From Pollutimonas subterranea (lineage in GTDB: Bacteria; Pseudomonadota; Gammaproteobacteria; Burkholderiales; Burkholderiaceae_B), in the NCBI RefSeq assembly GCF_002849655.1, contig NZ_PDNW01000018.1:21855-85854 (forward strand): a DNA stretch of 64,000 nucleotides. The letters run 5' to 3'. The notes below the pieces were generated by a model. That model made no database searches. It was given only the letters and a program-made list of their open reading frames with translations, and had not been told where the DNA came from. The position numbers and the translations under genes are program-made. Numbering within the stretch: position 1 is the stretch's first letter; each line of letters begins with the position of its first letter. Shown piece by piece: positions 27,533 to 36,827 of this stretch.

Positions 27533-27654
27533 AGGTCGCTCCTGCAAATTCCTTCTGTTTTACGCCTGAATCAAGGGCGGCGCTCTGACCTAGTATCGTC
27601 TGAGCTCATAGCAAGACTCTACCCACCCCAAGCTGACAGCACGATGACTGGTGA

Positions 27655-27670
27655 ATTACAAAATTGTAAT
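27655..27670 (-). promoter_or_regulatory. CopR-type box before copRS2
   Basis: A perfect 16-bp palindrome, ATTACAAAATTGTAAT, upstream of copR2. It is 30 bp from an 8-bp tandem repeat. Confidence 0.75.
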
Positions 27671-27700
27671 CCGCCGGTTCCAAACAAGTTTTTCTTGAAC

Positions 27701-27763
27701 GCGGCAGCGCGGCAGCGCGGCAGCGCGGCAGCGCGGCAGCGCGGCAGCGCGGCAGCGCGGCAG
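27701..27763. repeat. GCGGCAGC 8-bp tandem repeat, about 8 copies
   Basis: 63 bp of uninterrupted GCGGCAGC units with no gene across it. The unit length is not a multiple of three. It is prone to slipped-strand length change and may alter spacing upstream of the copR2 box. Confidence 0.9.
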
Positions 27764-27992
27764 TGAATTTTCTCAAGCGTTTGTGCAGGGATGTGCGAAC
27801 TTTCCGTTCAAGAATGTAGTCAGCATCAGATAAAGCATTATCAGCATCGCGCCGAAGCGTGTCGAAAATGCATAGAAGTGTTTGAGTAAATGACTCAATG
27901 AGCGCTGATTGAAAACGACCTGCCGCCCTTAAGCGAAAAGGTCGAAGTGAACGGGAAAAATTAGGGCCAGTCCGTTTAATGTGTCTGACCCA

Positions 27993-28193
27993 TTAAGCCT
28001 TGAGCACCGGCGTATACCCAACTTCTCGAATGGCGCGTTCGATGACATCCAGATTGGTTGCCCCATCGACGCGGACCAAATGTTGGGGAAGATCAATGTG
28101 AACGGATGCCGTCGGGACGGTTTCCTTAATGGCACGAGCGATCGTATGCACGCAATGGCCACACGTCATATCCTTCACTTCAAATTCAATCAC
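27993..28193 (-). CDS. copZ: CopZ-type copper chaperone (cluster II)
   Basis: 66 aa, GTG start at 28193 preceded by AGGAGAG. HMA fold with MTCGHC at residues 9-14 and AIREVGYTP near the C-terminus. A cytosolic Cu(I) carrier. Transcribed alone from a MerR-type promoter at 28224-28254. It sits between copR2 and DUF2933-2, whereas copZ1 is between DUF2933-1 and csp1, so the local order is partly conserved but csp is missing in cluster II. Confidence 0.93.
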   Translation of the reverse strand: MIEFEVKDMTCGHCVHTIARAIKETVPTASVHIDLPQHLVRVDGATNLDVIERAIREVGYTPVLKA

Positions 28194-28223
28194 TGCACTC
28201 TCCTAAAGTAATACTACAAGGAC

Positions 28224-28254
28224 ACTCTAAACCTTCCTACGGTGGCAATGTCAA
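28224..28254 (-). promoter_or_regulatory. MerR/CueR-type promoter of copZ2
   Basis: On the minus strand, TTGACA (28254-28249) and TAGAGT (28229-28224) are 19 bp apart with the dyad TTGCC..GGAAGG in the spacer. This is the best match of the three copies to a CueR-type operator. Confidence 0.7.
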
Positions 28255-28389
28255 GCTAGCCCTCAGCTATATTTACCCGTTATTACTAAATCATTGTCCG
28301 AGTTTTCCCAGGCAATCAAGATGACACCACCTCTGTTTCTGCGTCAGTAATGAAAAATTTCATCATCACGATCCAAGCAGTGACCCAAC

Positions 28390-28405
28390 ATGACAAACAT
28401 GTAAT
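28390..28405 (+). promoter_or_regulatory. CopR-type box, ATGACA subclass, before DUF2933-2
   Basis: ATGACAAACATGTAAT, 107 bp upstream of DUF2933-2, with the same ATGACA-N3-ATGTAAT form as the sites before the other two DUF2933 genes. Confidence 0.6.
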
Positions 28406-28511
28406 TAAGGCGTAATCGGACTGACAGCCTTAGTTCGCTACAGTGCATTGAGTACTGCTCGTTTATCACTGTCGGGTAGATCTGAAGCAACCTGCCGATT
28501 TGAAGGAAACG

Positions 28512-28775
28512 ATGATGAAATGTGATATGAAAACCATGATGAAGACGGCTTTTGGCCTAGCCGTCGTCGTCGCCGTGGCGTACGCGACTTTACCCGCCGC
28601 CCGTGGATGGATTACCGCTAGCGCCCCATTTTTATTCTTCTTGATTTGTCCCTTGATGATGTTTTTCATGATGAAAGGCATGCAGTCCTGCCACAAAGAG
28701 CAAAAGGTCGAAAACAACCAAGCCGATACCCCTTCCTCTAAACCATTGCTCGGCAACGCACCGCTCAAGGATTAG
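28512..28775 (+). CDS. DUF2933 small membrane protein (copy 2)
   Basis: 87 aa from ATG 28512; the next codon is also ATG and aligns with the MKCDMKTM start of the other copies. AAGGAA precedes it. Two hydrophobic segments and the conserved CPLMMFFMMKGMQSCHK cluster. Its C-terminal tail differs from copy 1 and is Lys/Asn/Pro-rich. It heads a rightward run: DUF2933, BNR-repeat protein, 37-aa peptide, copA2, copB2. Soft-metal binding at the membrane is an inference. Confidence 0.86.
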   Translation: MMKCDMKTMMKTAFGLAVVVAVAYATLPAARGWITASAPFLFFLICPLMMFFMMKGMQSCHKEQKVENNQADTPSSKPLLGNAPLKD

Positions 28776-28855
28776 TTAGTCCGTAGCGCTCCCCCTACTC
28801 TACGCATGACGGATTCATGATGGGGGAAACAACCTGGATTAACGGACACCACGTA

Positions 28856-29827
28856 ATGAATGCAAAAACGATTTTCACCGGGATGGCGGCGACAGCCCTG
28901 ACCACGCTATTGACGTTCAACGGACTTGGCGTTGCAACCGCAAGTGCCGAGCCATCCGTAGCCGATACACAAGGGATGACGACTTTGGCAAAGGCAGCGC
29001 CGATTGAGCTCACCCACGTGCACGGGCTTGCCTATAGCGCAGACGGTAAACAGTTGCTTATCCCAAGCCATCATGGCATCGCAGCGTATGCCGATGGGCA
29101 ATGGTCAAAGATGGCCGGGCCTGAGCATGATTACATGGGATTTGCCACCACCCGCGAGGCGTTTTACAGCAGCGGTCATCCCGCAGCAGGCTCGAACCTA
29201 ATTAATCCGTTCGGTCTCATCAAAAGTACGGATGCAGGAAAAACCTGGCGGCAGTTGGGGCTGGAAGGAGAGTCCGATTTTCATACCTTGGCCACAAGCC
29301 ATGAAACCAATGCGGTTTATGTCCTGAATTATGGGCCTAATACCCGGATGCCCCAAGCTGGCCTGTATATGACTCAAACAGACGGCCTGGCGTGGACGCG
29401 AGCAGCAGCTAACGGCCTGAAGGCCAAAGTTAACAGCTTGGCGGTGCACCCGCGCGATGCCAACGTCGTTGCCGTGGGCGCTGCCGACGGGTTGTACTTG
29501 TCTCGTGACGCGGGCAACCATTTTGAGCCATTGGTTCAGAGCATGCAGGTACTCGCGCAGTGGTTCGATCTGGATGGTGAGCACCTTTGGATTAGCAGTT
29601 ACGCGAATTCTCCCGTGCTGAGTCGCATAGGCCTGAAGGACGGCGGAGCTATTGAAAAAATCAAGCTTCCTACACTGGACGAAGACGCGGTGGCCTTTAT
29701 TGCTCAAAACCCTACCCGCCACGAAGAATTTGCTATTGCGACCTTCAAACGTAGTGCCTATATCACTCAAGATCGTGGTGCGACCTGGCTACAGATTGCT
29801 AAGGGTGGCTCGACGCTCGATAAGTAA
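28856..29827 (+). CDS. exported BNR/sialidase-repeat protein (F510_1955-like)
   Basis: 323 aa if started at ATG 28856, which gives a clean signal peptide (cleavage near SAEPS); ATG 28817 would add 13 residues and neither has a strong ribosome-binding site. The body resembles a beta-propeller built of BNR-type repeats with Asp-box-like stretches (KSTDAGKTWRQLG, LSRDAGNHFEPL, ITQDRGATWLQI), as in F510_1955-type proteins of metal islands. It starts with ELTHVHGLAYS, whose His could bind metal. Enzymatic activity is not evident. It is inserted between DUF2933 and the 37-aa peptide and has no counterpart in clusters I or III. Confidence 0.8.
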   Translation: MNAKTIFTGMAATALTTLLTFNGLGVATASAEPSVADTQGMTTLAKAAPIELTHVHGLAYSADGKQLLIPSHHGIAAYADGQWSKMAGPEHDYMGFATTREAFYSSGHPAAGSNLINPFGLIKSTDAGKTWRQLGLEGESDFHTLATSHETNAVYVLNYGPNTRMPQAGLYMTQTDGLAWTRAAANGLKAKVNSLAVHPRDANVVAVGAADGLYLSRDAGNHFEPLVQSMQVLAQWFDLDGEHLWISSYANSPVLSRIGLKDGGAIEKIKLPTLDEDAVAFIAQNPTRHEEFAIATFKRSAYITQDRGATWLQIAKGGSTLDK

Positions 29828-29884
29828 TCTCGTGGCATCGTATCGTTTGGCATCCACATAACGTAAAGCAATTTGGGTAATTTC

Positions 29885-29998
29885 ATGAGTAATAAGCTGA
29901 TAAAAATCATCGTTATCGCGCTGGCGGCGATTGGGCTCATAGCCGTTTTCGCTCTCGTCGGTATGGGAGCCATGATGTATTGGATGATGGGTACTTAA
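29885..29998 (+). CDS. 37-aa Met-rich single-span membrane peptide (copy 2)
   Basis: ATG 29885 to TAA 29998. It starts MSNKLIKIIVIALAAIG and ends MGAMMYWMMGT: basic N-terminus, one helix, Met-rich MMxWMM tail. Same length as the copies at 6800-6913 and 60001-60114 although the sequence differs at about half of the positions, which points to selection. It lies upstream of the copA2 box. Not a recognised family. Confidence 0.72.
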   Translation: MSNKLIKIIVIALAAIGLIAVFALVGMGAMMYWMMGT

Positions 29999-30079
29999 TA
30001 TGAACGTGACACGGTTAAGTTCCGCCCTCCCGCAGGCATCGGATCCACCCGTACAACCTAATGTGAAGAATACCCTTGC

Positions 30080-30095
30080 ATTACAAAAATGTAAT
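30080..30095 (+). promoter_or_regulatory. CopR-type box before copA2
   Basis: ATTACAAAAATGTAAT, 121 bp before the copA2 start, followed by GCCAGCGTCAT as after the copR1 box. Confidence 0.75.
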
Positions 30096-30215
30096 GCCAG
30101 CGTCATTGGGCCGACATGAGCGTTTCGTTAAAGTGCTAGTCATTAATTTAATTTGAAGCTTTGATCATCGAAGGATGATTGAAATCTACCTCTTTCGACT
30201 CTGGGATACGCTCAC

Positions 30216-32057
30216 GTGAAACACCTGCTACCGCCCTCGCTTGCACTACCTATTCTGCCCCGTCGCCGATTCGTTCAGGGCCTTGCGGCCGGCGGTGTAT
30301 TGTTGGGCTTATCGCCCTTCGCCCGAGCCGCCGGGGGTCCATCCGTCAAGACGAGCACCGGCTCGGCCGCTGTGCTGACAGGGACCGAGTTCAACCTGGA
30401 GATCGGTGAATCGCCCGTCAATTTCACCGGCAACCCACGCATGGCGACGACGGTGAATGGCTCGCTTCCTGCCCCAACGTTGCGTTGGCGCGAAGGCGAT
30501 ACGATCACCATCCGCGTCAAGAACCGTCTGAAGGAAGCCACCTCCATCCATTGGCACGGCATTATCCTGCCTTTTCAGATGGATGGCGTGCCAGGTATCA
30601 GTTTTACGGGCATCGCCCCAGGGGAAACGTTTACCTACCGATTTAAAGTCGAACAAAGCGGCACGTACTGGTATCACTCGCACTCGGGGATGCAGGAAGC
30701 GACCGGCGTTTATGGGGCGATCATTATCGACCCGGCACAAACCGACCCCATACGGGCGGATCGGGAGTACGTCGTTCAGCTCTCTGACTGGACCGACGAG
30801 GATCCGATGCGAGTCCTGGCCAAACTCAAGATGCAAGGCGACTACTACAACTACAATCAACCCACCGCCATTGATTTCTTCCAGGATGCCTCGCGAGATG
30901 GCCTGAAAGCGGCTATCGATAAGCGCAAGATGTGGAACGAGATGCGCATGAGTCCGACCGATTTGGCCGACCTGTCCGCTAACGTGCTGACCTACCTAAT
31001 GAACGGCACGACACCAGCGGGCAACTGGACGGGGCTGTTTCAAGCCGGAGAACGGGTCCGCCTGCGCTTTATCAACGGCGCGGCCAACACCTTCTATGAC
31101 GTGCGTATACCAGGCTTAAAGTTAACTGTGGTTCAGGCCGACGGCGTCAATGTCGAGCCTGTAACAGTGGACGAATTTCGCTTTGGTCCAGGGGAAACCT
31201 ACGACGTACTGGTCGAGCCCAAAGACGATACCTATACCGTTTTTGCGCAAGCCATGGATCGCACTGGGTATGCACGGGGCACACTGGCTACGCGTGCCGG
31301 TCTCGAAGCGCCCGTACCCGCGCTTGACCCTGCGGAATGGCTCACCATGGCAGACATGATGGGTGCCATGGGTGGTGGCATGGCAGGAATGAGCCATGGC
31401 GCGTCCGGCCAATCGTCCATGGGCGGTATGAACCACGGCGCTATGGCAGGTATGGACCATGGCAGCATGCAGGGTATGAATCACGCAGGGATGGCTGGTA
31501 TGGATCATGGCGCTATGGCAGCAACTGGCGCCAGCACCCAAGTGCGCCACGCCAGGACCGAATATGGTCCAAGCATCGATATGCGGGTCGACATGCCGCG
31601 CACCAACTTGGACGATCCCGGCATTGGGCTGCGCAACAACGGCCGCCGAGTATTGACGCTATCGGACTTGCACACCGTGGGCGGTGCGATGGATCCGCGC
31701 GGCGCAGAGCGTGAAATCGAGCTCCATTTGACCGGAAACATGGAGCGCTACACCTGGTCGTTCGACGGCGTGGAGTTCGGAAAGTCGACACCGGTACATT
31801 TCCGTTACGGCGAACGGGTCAGGGTCATATTGCACAACGACACCATGATGACGCACCCCATGCATTTGCACGGCATGTGGAGCGAACTGGAAACGCCCGA
31901 TGGGCAATTCCAGGCACGCCGCCACACGATTCCGGTGCAGCCGGCGCAACGCATCAGCTTTCTCGTGACCGCCGATGCACTGGGTCGCTGGGCCTGGCAT
32001 TGCCACCTGATGCTGCATATGGATGCGGGAATGTTTCGCGAAGTGGTGGTGGCATGA
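30216..32057 (+). CDS. copA: CopA multicopper oxidase (cluster II)
   Basis: 613 aa, GTG start with GGGAT upstream. Twin-arginine signal RRRFVQGLAAGG, HWHG, WYHSHSG, HPMHLHG and HCHLMLHMDAGM motifs, and a Met-rich insert with MGGMNHGAMAGMDHGSMQGM-type repeats near residues 385-430. Same length as the copy at 4736-6577 and identical over long stretches; differences gather in the signal region and Met-rich insert. It oxidises periplasmic Cu(I). Overlaps copB2 by 4 bp. Intact, so the cell probably has two functional CopA oxidases. Confidence 0.97.
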   Translation: MKHLLPPSLALPILPRRRFVQGLAAGGVLLGLSPFARAAGGPSVKTSTGSAAVLTGTEFNLEIGESPVNFTGNPRMATTVNGSLPAPTLRWREGDTITIRVKNRLKEATSIHWHGIILPFQMDGVPGISFTGIAPGETFTYRFKVEQSGTYWYHSHSGMQEATGVYGAIIIDPAQTDPIRADREYVVQLSDWTDEDPMRVLAKLKMQGDYYNYNQPTAIDFFQDASRDGLKAAIDKRKMWNEMRMSPTDLADLSANVLTYLMNGTTPAGNWTGLFQAGERVRLRFINGAANTFYDVRIPGLKLTVVQADGVNVEPVTVDEFRFGPGETYDVLVEPKDDTYTVFAQAMDRTGYARGTLATRAGLEAPVPALDPAEWLTMADMMGAMGGGMAGMSHGASGQSSMGGMNHGAMAGMDHGSMQGMNHAGMAGMDHGAMAATGASTQVRHARTEYGPSIDMRVDMPRTNLDDPGIGLRNNGRRVLTLSDLHTVGGAMDPRGAEREIELHLTGNMERYTWSFDGVEFGKSTPVHFRYGERVRVILHNDTMMTHPMHLHGMWSELETPDGQFQARRHTIPVQPAQRISFLVTADALGRWAWHCHLMLHMDAGMFREVVVA

Positions 32058-33190
32058 GCTCAATAAACGAGAAAAAGGGAATCTTGACCGTGAATACCCA
32101 TATAAAAAAACGTATTCTTGGAGTCGCCATCGCAACGCTCGGCGCAACTCCGCTTTTTGCCTACGCCCAAGCGCATGACGCCCATAGTGGCCATACCGCC
32201 ACGCCGGCCAGCTCGGCTCCTGCCGATGCAGCAAACATGCCTGGCATGGATCACAGCAAAATGAATATGCCTGGCATGGACCATGGCACCATGAATATGA
32301 AGTCAACCCCCGCAACTAAGCCAGCAGAGGCCATGCCGGGAATGAACCATGGCCAAGCCAACACAGCTCCGGCGGCCACTGCTCACGATATGGGAGCAAT
32401 GGACACGAGCGGTGGCGGAATGGACCATGGCGATATGCAGATGCAGGGGGGCTCGGCCCCACCAGACGCCCGTGATCCGAATGCCTACTCCGATGGCTAT
32501 GTACGTAATGCAGGCAAGTATGCGTTGCCACCGTCAGACGCGCTGATCATGTCGGACATGCACAATTTCGGCTCAGTCTACTTCGACCGGTTGGAGTACG
32601 TCAGGGCGCGAGGTGAGGAGTGGGCGGCCTATGAAGGGGAGGCCTGGTACGGCAGCACTTATAACCGCGCCGTCATTAAAGCGGAAGGCGAAGTCGCGAG
32701 CGGCAAGTTGCAGGAATCCGAAACGCAGTTGCTGTGGCGTCATGCGGTTTCAACGTTCTGGGATACGGAACTGGGCGTAAGATTCGACCATGCTCAGGGC
32801 GCGCCAAACCGAGAATGGCTGGCATTCGGGTTTAAAGGGCTTGCGCCTTACTGGTTCGAGGTCGATGCCACGGCGTACGTTGGCCCAAGCGGTCGAACTG
32901 CGCTAGGCCTAAGCGCAGAGTACGACATCTTGCTGACGCAGAAACTGTATCTTCAACCGAGCGTAGAGGTCAACTTTTACGGTAAGAACGATCCAGCGCG
33001 AGAGATTGGAAGCGGGCTATCGGATGGCACGGCCGGTCTGCGTTTGAAGTACGAAGTCACGCGTCAGTTTGTTCCCTACGTTGGCGTGGAGTGGTCCAGC
33101 AAATTCGGAAAAACGGCAGATTACGCACGTGCAGCGGGCGAGTCCAAGCAGGAAACCCGTTTCGTGGCCGGTTTGAGCTTTCGGTTTTAA
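32054..33190 (+). CDS. copB: CopB-type outer-membrane copper resistance protein (cluster II)
   Basis: 378 aa from the ATGA overlap with copA2. GTG 32090, preceded by AAAAAGGGA, is an alternative start and gives a compact signal peptide ending FAYA. A Met/His-rich segment (MPGMDHSKMNMPGMDHGTMNM and similar, about 60-130) is followed by the CopB barrel ending FVAGLSFRF. The barrel is nearly the same as in copy 1; the Met-rich segment is shorter and reorganised. Acts at the outer membrane in periplasmic copper sequestration. Confidence 0.94.
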   Translation: MSSINEKKGILTVNTHIKKRILGVAIATLGATPLFAYAQAHDAHSGHTATPASSAPADAANMPGMDHSKMNMPGMDHGTMNMKSTPATKPAEAMPGMNHGQANTAPAATAHDMGAMDTSGGGMDHGDMQMQGGSAPPDARDPNAYSDGYVRNAGKYALPPSDALIMSDMHNFGSVYFDRLEYVRARGEEWAAYEGEAWYGSTYNRAVIKAEGEVASGKLQESETQLLWRHAVSTFWDTELGVRFDHAQGAPNREWLAFGFKGLAPYWFEVDATAYVGPSGRTALGLSAEYDILLTQKLYLQPSVEVNFYGKNDPAREIGSGLSDGTAGLRLKYEVTRQFVPYVGVEWSSKFGKTADYARAAGESKQETRFVAGLSFRF

Positions 33191-33253
33191 CTGTAACACC
33201 AGGGAACATCACGCCTGATGCCCTTATTTTTCCCTTATCCAAAGGTGATTTTT

Positions 33254-33766
33254 ATGAAAAAGACATTATCGATACTGATATTAAGCACGTTACCCGCCCT
33301 GGCATTAGCCGCCGGAAGCCATGGTGGAGGTCATGAGATGAAAGACGGCACCATGATGCAAGGTCATGATATGTCCAGCATGAACAAAGGTGACTCGGCT
33401 GTGGGACAACCTGGCGACGCCGCCAAGGTCACGCGTACGATCGAGCTCGTCATGGACGATACCATGCGTTTTTCTCCAAGCGAGTTCAACGTGAAGCCCG
33501 GCGAGACGGTCCGTTTTTTCATGAAGAACAACGGCAGGATCCCGCATGAAATGGTGATTGGCTCCGTTGCGGAACTCAAAGAGCATGCCGCCATGATGCA
33601 AAAAATGCCGGGTATGAAACATGCCGAGCCCAATATGATCACGGTCAATCCTGGCCAAAAAGGTGGCCTCGTCTGGCAGTTTCCTCAGACCGGAACCGTT
33701 GACTTTGCCTGCCTTCTTCCTGGGCACATGGAAGCGGGCATGATTGGTAAGGTAAAAGTCGGATAA
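33254..33766 (+). CDS. periplasmic cupredoxin-like copper-binding protein (cluster II)
   Basis: 170 aa from ATG 33254 with AGGTGATT upstream. Signal peptide to about residue 20, a Gly/His/Met linker (GHEMKDGTMMQGHDMSSM), then the cupredoxin fold with IPHEMVIG and VDFACLLPGHMEAGM copper ligands. Third in the copA2-copB2-cupredoxin run, 63 bp after copB2. It is the most diverged of the three copies, especially in the linker. Confidence 0.92.
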   Translation: MKKTLSILILSTLPALALAAGSHGGGHEMKDGTMMQGHDMSSMNKGDSAVGQPGDAAKVTRTIELVMDDTMRFSPSEFNVKPGETVRFFMKNNGRIPHEMVIGSVAELKEHAAMMQKMPGMKHAEPNMITVNPGQKGGLVWQFPQTGTVDFACLLPGHMEAGMIGKVKVG

Positions 33767-33974
33767 GGTGACGTAAAGGCGGCGCCTTATGGCCAGATTA
33801 TTAATCCACTGCGTGATGGATTACTAGGCACAGTAGCTACAGTGCGTTCCCTCCAGAGCGGCAGCACTGCATATGCAGTGCTGCCAATGCTTATTTCTCC
33901 CACACGAATCACAGTCGATCCAGCCACAAAAGGCGAACCACGCTCTAGCATTATCCAAATATTTTCAATATGAC

Positions 33975-34556
33975 ATGCATACGATACTAAAAAGCCTGCT
34001 TCTCGTCTTCGGTTATCTTCTAACGAATAGCGCCGTGGCATCGGAAGTCAGACTGACTTCTATTATCGAAAGCCCTGTTCACACACTCGGCAAACACGCT
34101 CATAAGGCGATCCCTCGACTCGAGAGCTTGCGTAAGATGTTTCTTGCCACGCCGCTGATCGAACGCGCGCGTATCAACTCATCCTTTGGCTACCGGCTGC
34201 ATCCCGTATCAGGCAAGTGGGCAGGCCATCAGGGTCTTGACTACCCCGCCCCAAAAGGCACTCCCATCCGCGCAACGGCTCAGGGAAAAATCTCTTTCAT
34301 TGGCGTCCAAAATGGATATGGAAAAGTGATTTTCATAGAGCATGATAACGAGTATTCCACTGTCTATGCGCATCAAAGCCGTTTCAAGAAAGGCCTAAGA
34401 AAAGGTGTCAACATAGAAAAGGGACAAATCATTGGCTATGTCGGTTCAACCGGAACATCCAGTGGCCCTCATTTGCATTATGAGCTGCGCGTCAACAATC
34501 AACCGGTAGACCCCATCCAAGAAAAACGGCAACTGACTTCCTATGTCCAAAGATGA
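33975..34556 (+). CDS. M23 (LytM-type) zinc metallopeptidase, exported
   Basis: 193 aa from ATG 33975; longer frames upstream lack a signal peptide. N-terminal export signal (to about residue 23), then the M23 fold with zinc ligands in GHQGLDYPAPKGTP (His and Asp) and the catalytic/binding pair in GPHLHYELR. Such enzymes cut peptidoglycan cross-links or activate amidases. Position between the cupredoxin and cytochrome c genes in a cop operon is unusual. An M23 peptidase is also part of the enterobacterial pco/sil island, so a role in envelope remodelling under copper stress, or in placing the Cus complex, is a reasonable inference. Confidence 0.9.
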   Translation: MHTILKSLLLVFGYLLTNSAVASEVRLTSIIESPVHTLGKHAHKAIPRLESLRKMFLATPLIERARINSSFGYRLHPVSGKWAGHQGLDYPAPKGTPIRATAQGKISFIGVQNGYGKVIFIEHDNEYSTVYAHQSRFKKGLRKGVNIEKGQIIGYVGSTGTSSGPHLHYELRVNNQPVDPIQEKRQLTSYVQR

Positions 34557-34637
34557 GGCTACATTGTGCTGCCTGAAGAGCGGTAGCAGAAAATTACATA
34601 GACTGATCGTGCAACAAAGTGAGTGGGGATAGTTCCA

Positions 34638-35123
34638 ATGGCAATAGCGGTGAAAAAAGCAAGCGTGATTATCGGTGTGCTTGGTGTATTGGCGTTCGGC
34701 GCCGGCTTGTTTATGTATGAATCCTTGAGGGACACAAGGCAGGCATTTATTGATCCTTCTGATCAAGAACTCGTTGCCAACGGCAAAGGAATCTATGCCA
34801 ACAACTGCGCATCCTGCCATGGCGCGAAGCTGGAAGGCCAGCCAAACTGGCGGATACGTCAAGTCAATGGTCGTTTGCCTGCGCCGCCGCATGATGAGAG
34901 CGGGCACACCTGGCATCATCCCGATGCCGTTTTAATTGACATCACTAAAAATGGCCTGGTTCCTGGCGTGACAGCCCCATCCGGATATGTGAGCGACATG
35001 CCAGCCTATGACAAATTGCTGACAGATCACGACATCCGAGCTGTGCTCGCTTATATCAAAAGCTCCTGGCCCAAGCAGGCGTTAGCGGCTCAAAAAGAAA
35101 TCACGCAACAACGGCCACAGTAA
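34638..35123 (+). CDS. membrane-anchored mono-haem cytochrome c (cluster II)
   Basis: 161 aa from ATG 34638 (GTGGGGAT upstream). N-terminal anchor at about residues 7-27, haem motif CASCH near 56-60, distal Met in SDMPAYDK. Otherwise matches the copies at 2477 and 39244, including PNW.. and HDESGHTWHHPD. Here the gene follows the M23 peptidase rather than the cupredoxin directly. A periplasmic electron carrier, partner unknown. Confidence 0.92.
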   Translation: MAIAVKKASVIIGVLGVLAFGAGLFMYESLRDTRQAFIDPSDQELVANGKGIYANNCASCHGAKLEGQPNWRIRQVNGRLPAPPHDESGHTWHHPDAVLIDITKNGLVPGVTAPSGYVSDMPAYDKLLTDHDIRAVLAYIKSSWPKQALAAQKEITQQRPQ

Positions 35124-35144
35124 CTCATTGGGCGCGCTAGCCGT

Positions 35145-36791
35145 TTATTTTGCTTTACGTAACCGCAAGGCGTTCGTCACCACCGAAGCTGAACTTAAGC
35201 TCATCGCCAGGGCGGCAAACATGGGTGAGAGCAATAACCCCGTCCATGGATACAGCACGCCCGCCGCCAGCGGCACGCCCAAAGCGTTATAAACAAAAGC
35301 AAACCCCAGGTTTTGCTTCATATTCGCGATGGTAGCGTCAGAGAGATGACGGGCAATCGAGATTCCTCGTAAATCGCCTCTCACCAGCGTGACCTGGGCG
35401 CTGTTCATGGCGACATCGGTGCCGGTGCCCATGGCAATGCCGACATTGGCTTTAGCCAGCGCAGGCGCATCGTTAATGCCGTCGCCCGCCATCGCCACGA
35501 TATGCCCTTGATCCTGAAGCTTTGTAACCAGATCGAGCTTATCGGCCGGCTTTACTTCACCATGGAATTCGTCGATACCCAGGCGTTGCGCTACAGCCTT
35601 AGCTGTCGATACCCCATCGCCTGTGGCCATGATGACTCGGATTCCTGCGGCCTTCAGTTCACTCAAGGCTTCTTGCGTACTGGCTTTGATAGGGTCGGAC
35701 ACGGCAAGTAGACCCAGTAAGTCGCCGTTCGCAGCCAGATACATGACGCTCGCGCCTTGCATACGCAGGTTATCTGCCTTTTCGCTCAGTATCGCCACAT
35801 CGACACCTTCCTGCTGCATCAGCGCGGTATTACCGAGCGCCAGGCGTTTGCCCTCGACGGTGCCGCGAACACCAATTCCGGAGCCCGACTCGAATTCATC
35901 TACCATAGCCAATGCGATGCCCTGCGCTCGCGCGCCACTAACAATGGTGTCAGCCAACAGATGTTCACTGCCTTGATCCAGACTCGCGGCCAGACGCAAC
36001 ACTTCTTTGGCGGTACCGCCCTGGACGTGAATCGCTTGCTCAAACGTGGGCCGTCCTTCGGTCAAGGTGCCGGTCTTATCGACGATCAAGGTATCGACCT
36101 TGCGGAAGTTTTCGATGGCAGCGGCATCCCGGAATAGGACGCCGTGCGTCGCACCATGGCCAGTGGCGACCATAATCGACATTGGTGTTGCCAGGCCTAG
36201 CGCGCACGGGCAAGCAATGATCAGTACAGCCACCGCATTGATCAGACCGTACACCCAACTGGGCTGTGGCCCCCAGAATCCCCACACGAAAAACGTTATC
36301 ACGGCGATGGCAACCACCGCCATGACAAAATAGCCGGCCACATGATCGGCCATGCGTTGCATAGGCGCTCGGGAGCGCTGCGCTTGCGCCACAAGCTGCA
36401 CGATTTGGGACGGCACGGTGGCCGCGCCCACTTTCTCGGCACGTATCACCAGTGCGCCCGATGTATTCATCGTGGCGCCAATGACTTTATCGCCCACGCG
36501 TTTGCTGACGGGTAGCGGCTCACCTGTAAGCATGGATTCGTCAATGGAGCTTGCGCCCTCCTCTACCGCCCCGTCCACCGGCACTTTTTCACCTGGACGC
36601 ACACGCAAGCGATCGCCTTCATGCACATGAGTCAAGGGCACATCTTCTTCAGTACCATCAGGCAAGATGCGCCGGGCCGTCTTCGGGGCCAATCCCATTA
36701 GCGACTTGATGGCCGCCGAGGTCTGCGAGCGAGCTTTCAATTCAAGGATTTGTCCGAAAAGCGTCAAGGAGATGATGACAACCGCGGCCAT
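35145..36791 (-). pseudogene. Cu(I) P1B-type ATPase, 5'-truncated and mutated
   Basis: Reads as the last about 545 residues of a copper ATPase ([34 protein letters not shown] present). Homology to the ATPase at 2-1861 stops abruptly at GCC in [11 protein letters not shown] (about 36789); upstream sequence belongs to the divergent oxidase region, so all metal-binding domains and the first helices are lost. In addition the P1B signature SEHP reads SEHL, and R-to-H changes occur in [11 protein letters not shown] pump without its N-terminal helices should be inactive. Convergent with cytochrome c gene, 21 bp apart. Confidence 0.85.
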
Positions 36792-36827
36792 GCTTCGGCA
36801 AAGTCGTCTCCAGGTGATCGTCACGCC

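Noticed and set aside
27701..27763. possible CRISPR array
   Set aside because: The units are 8 bp and contiguous with no spacers; it is a simple tandem repeat.
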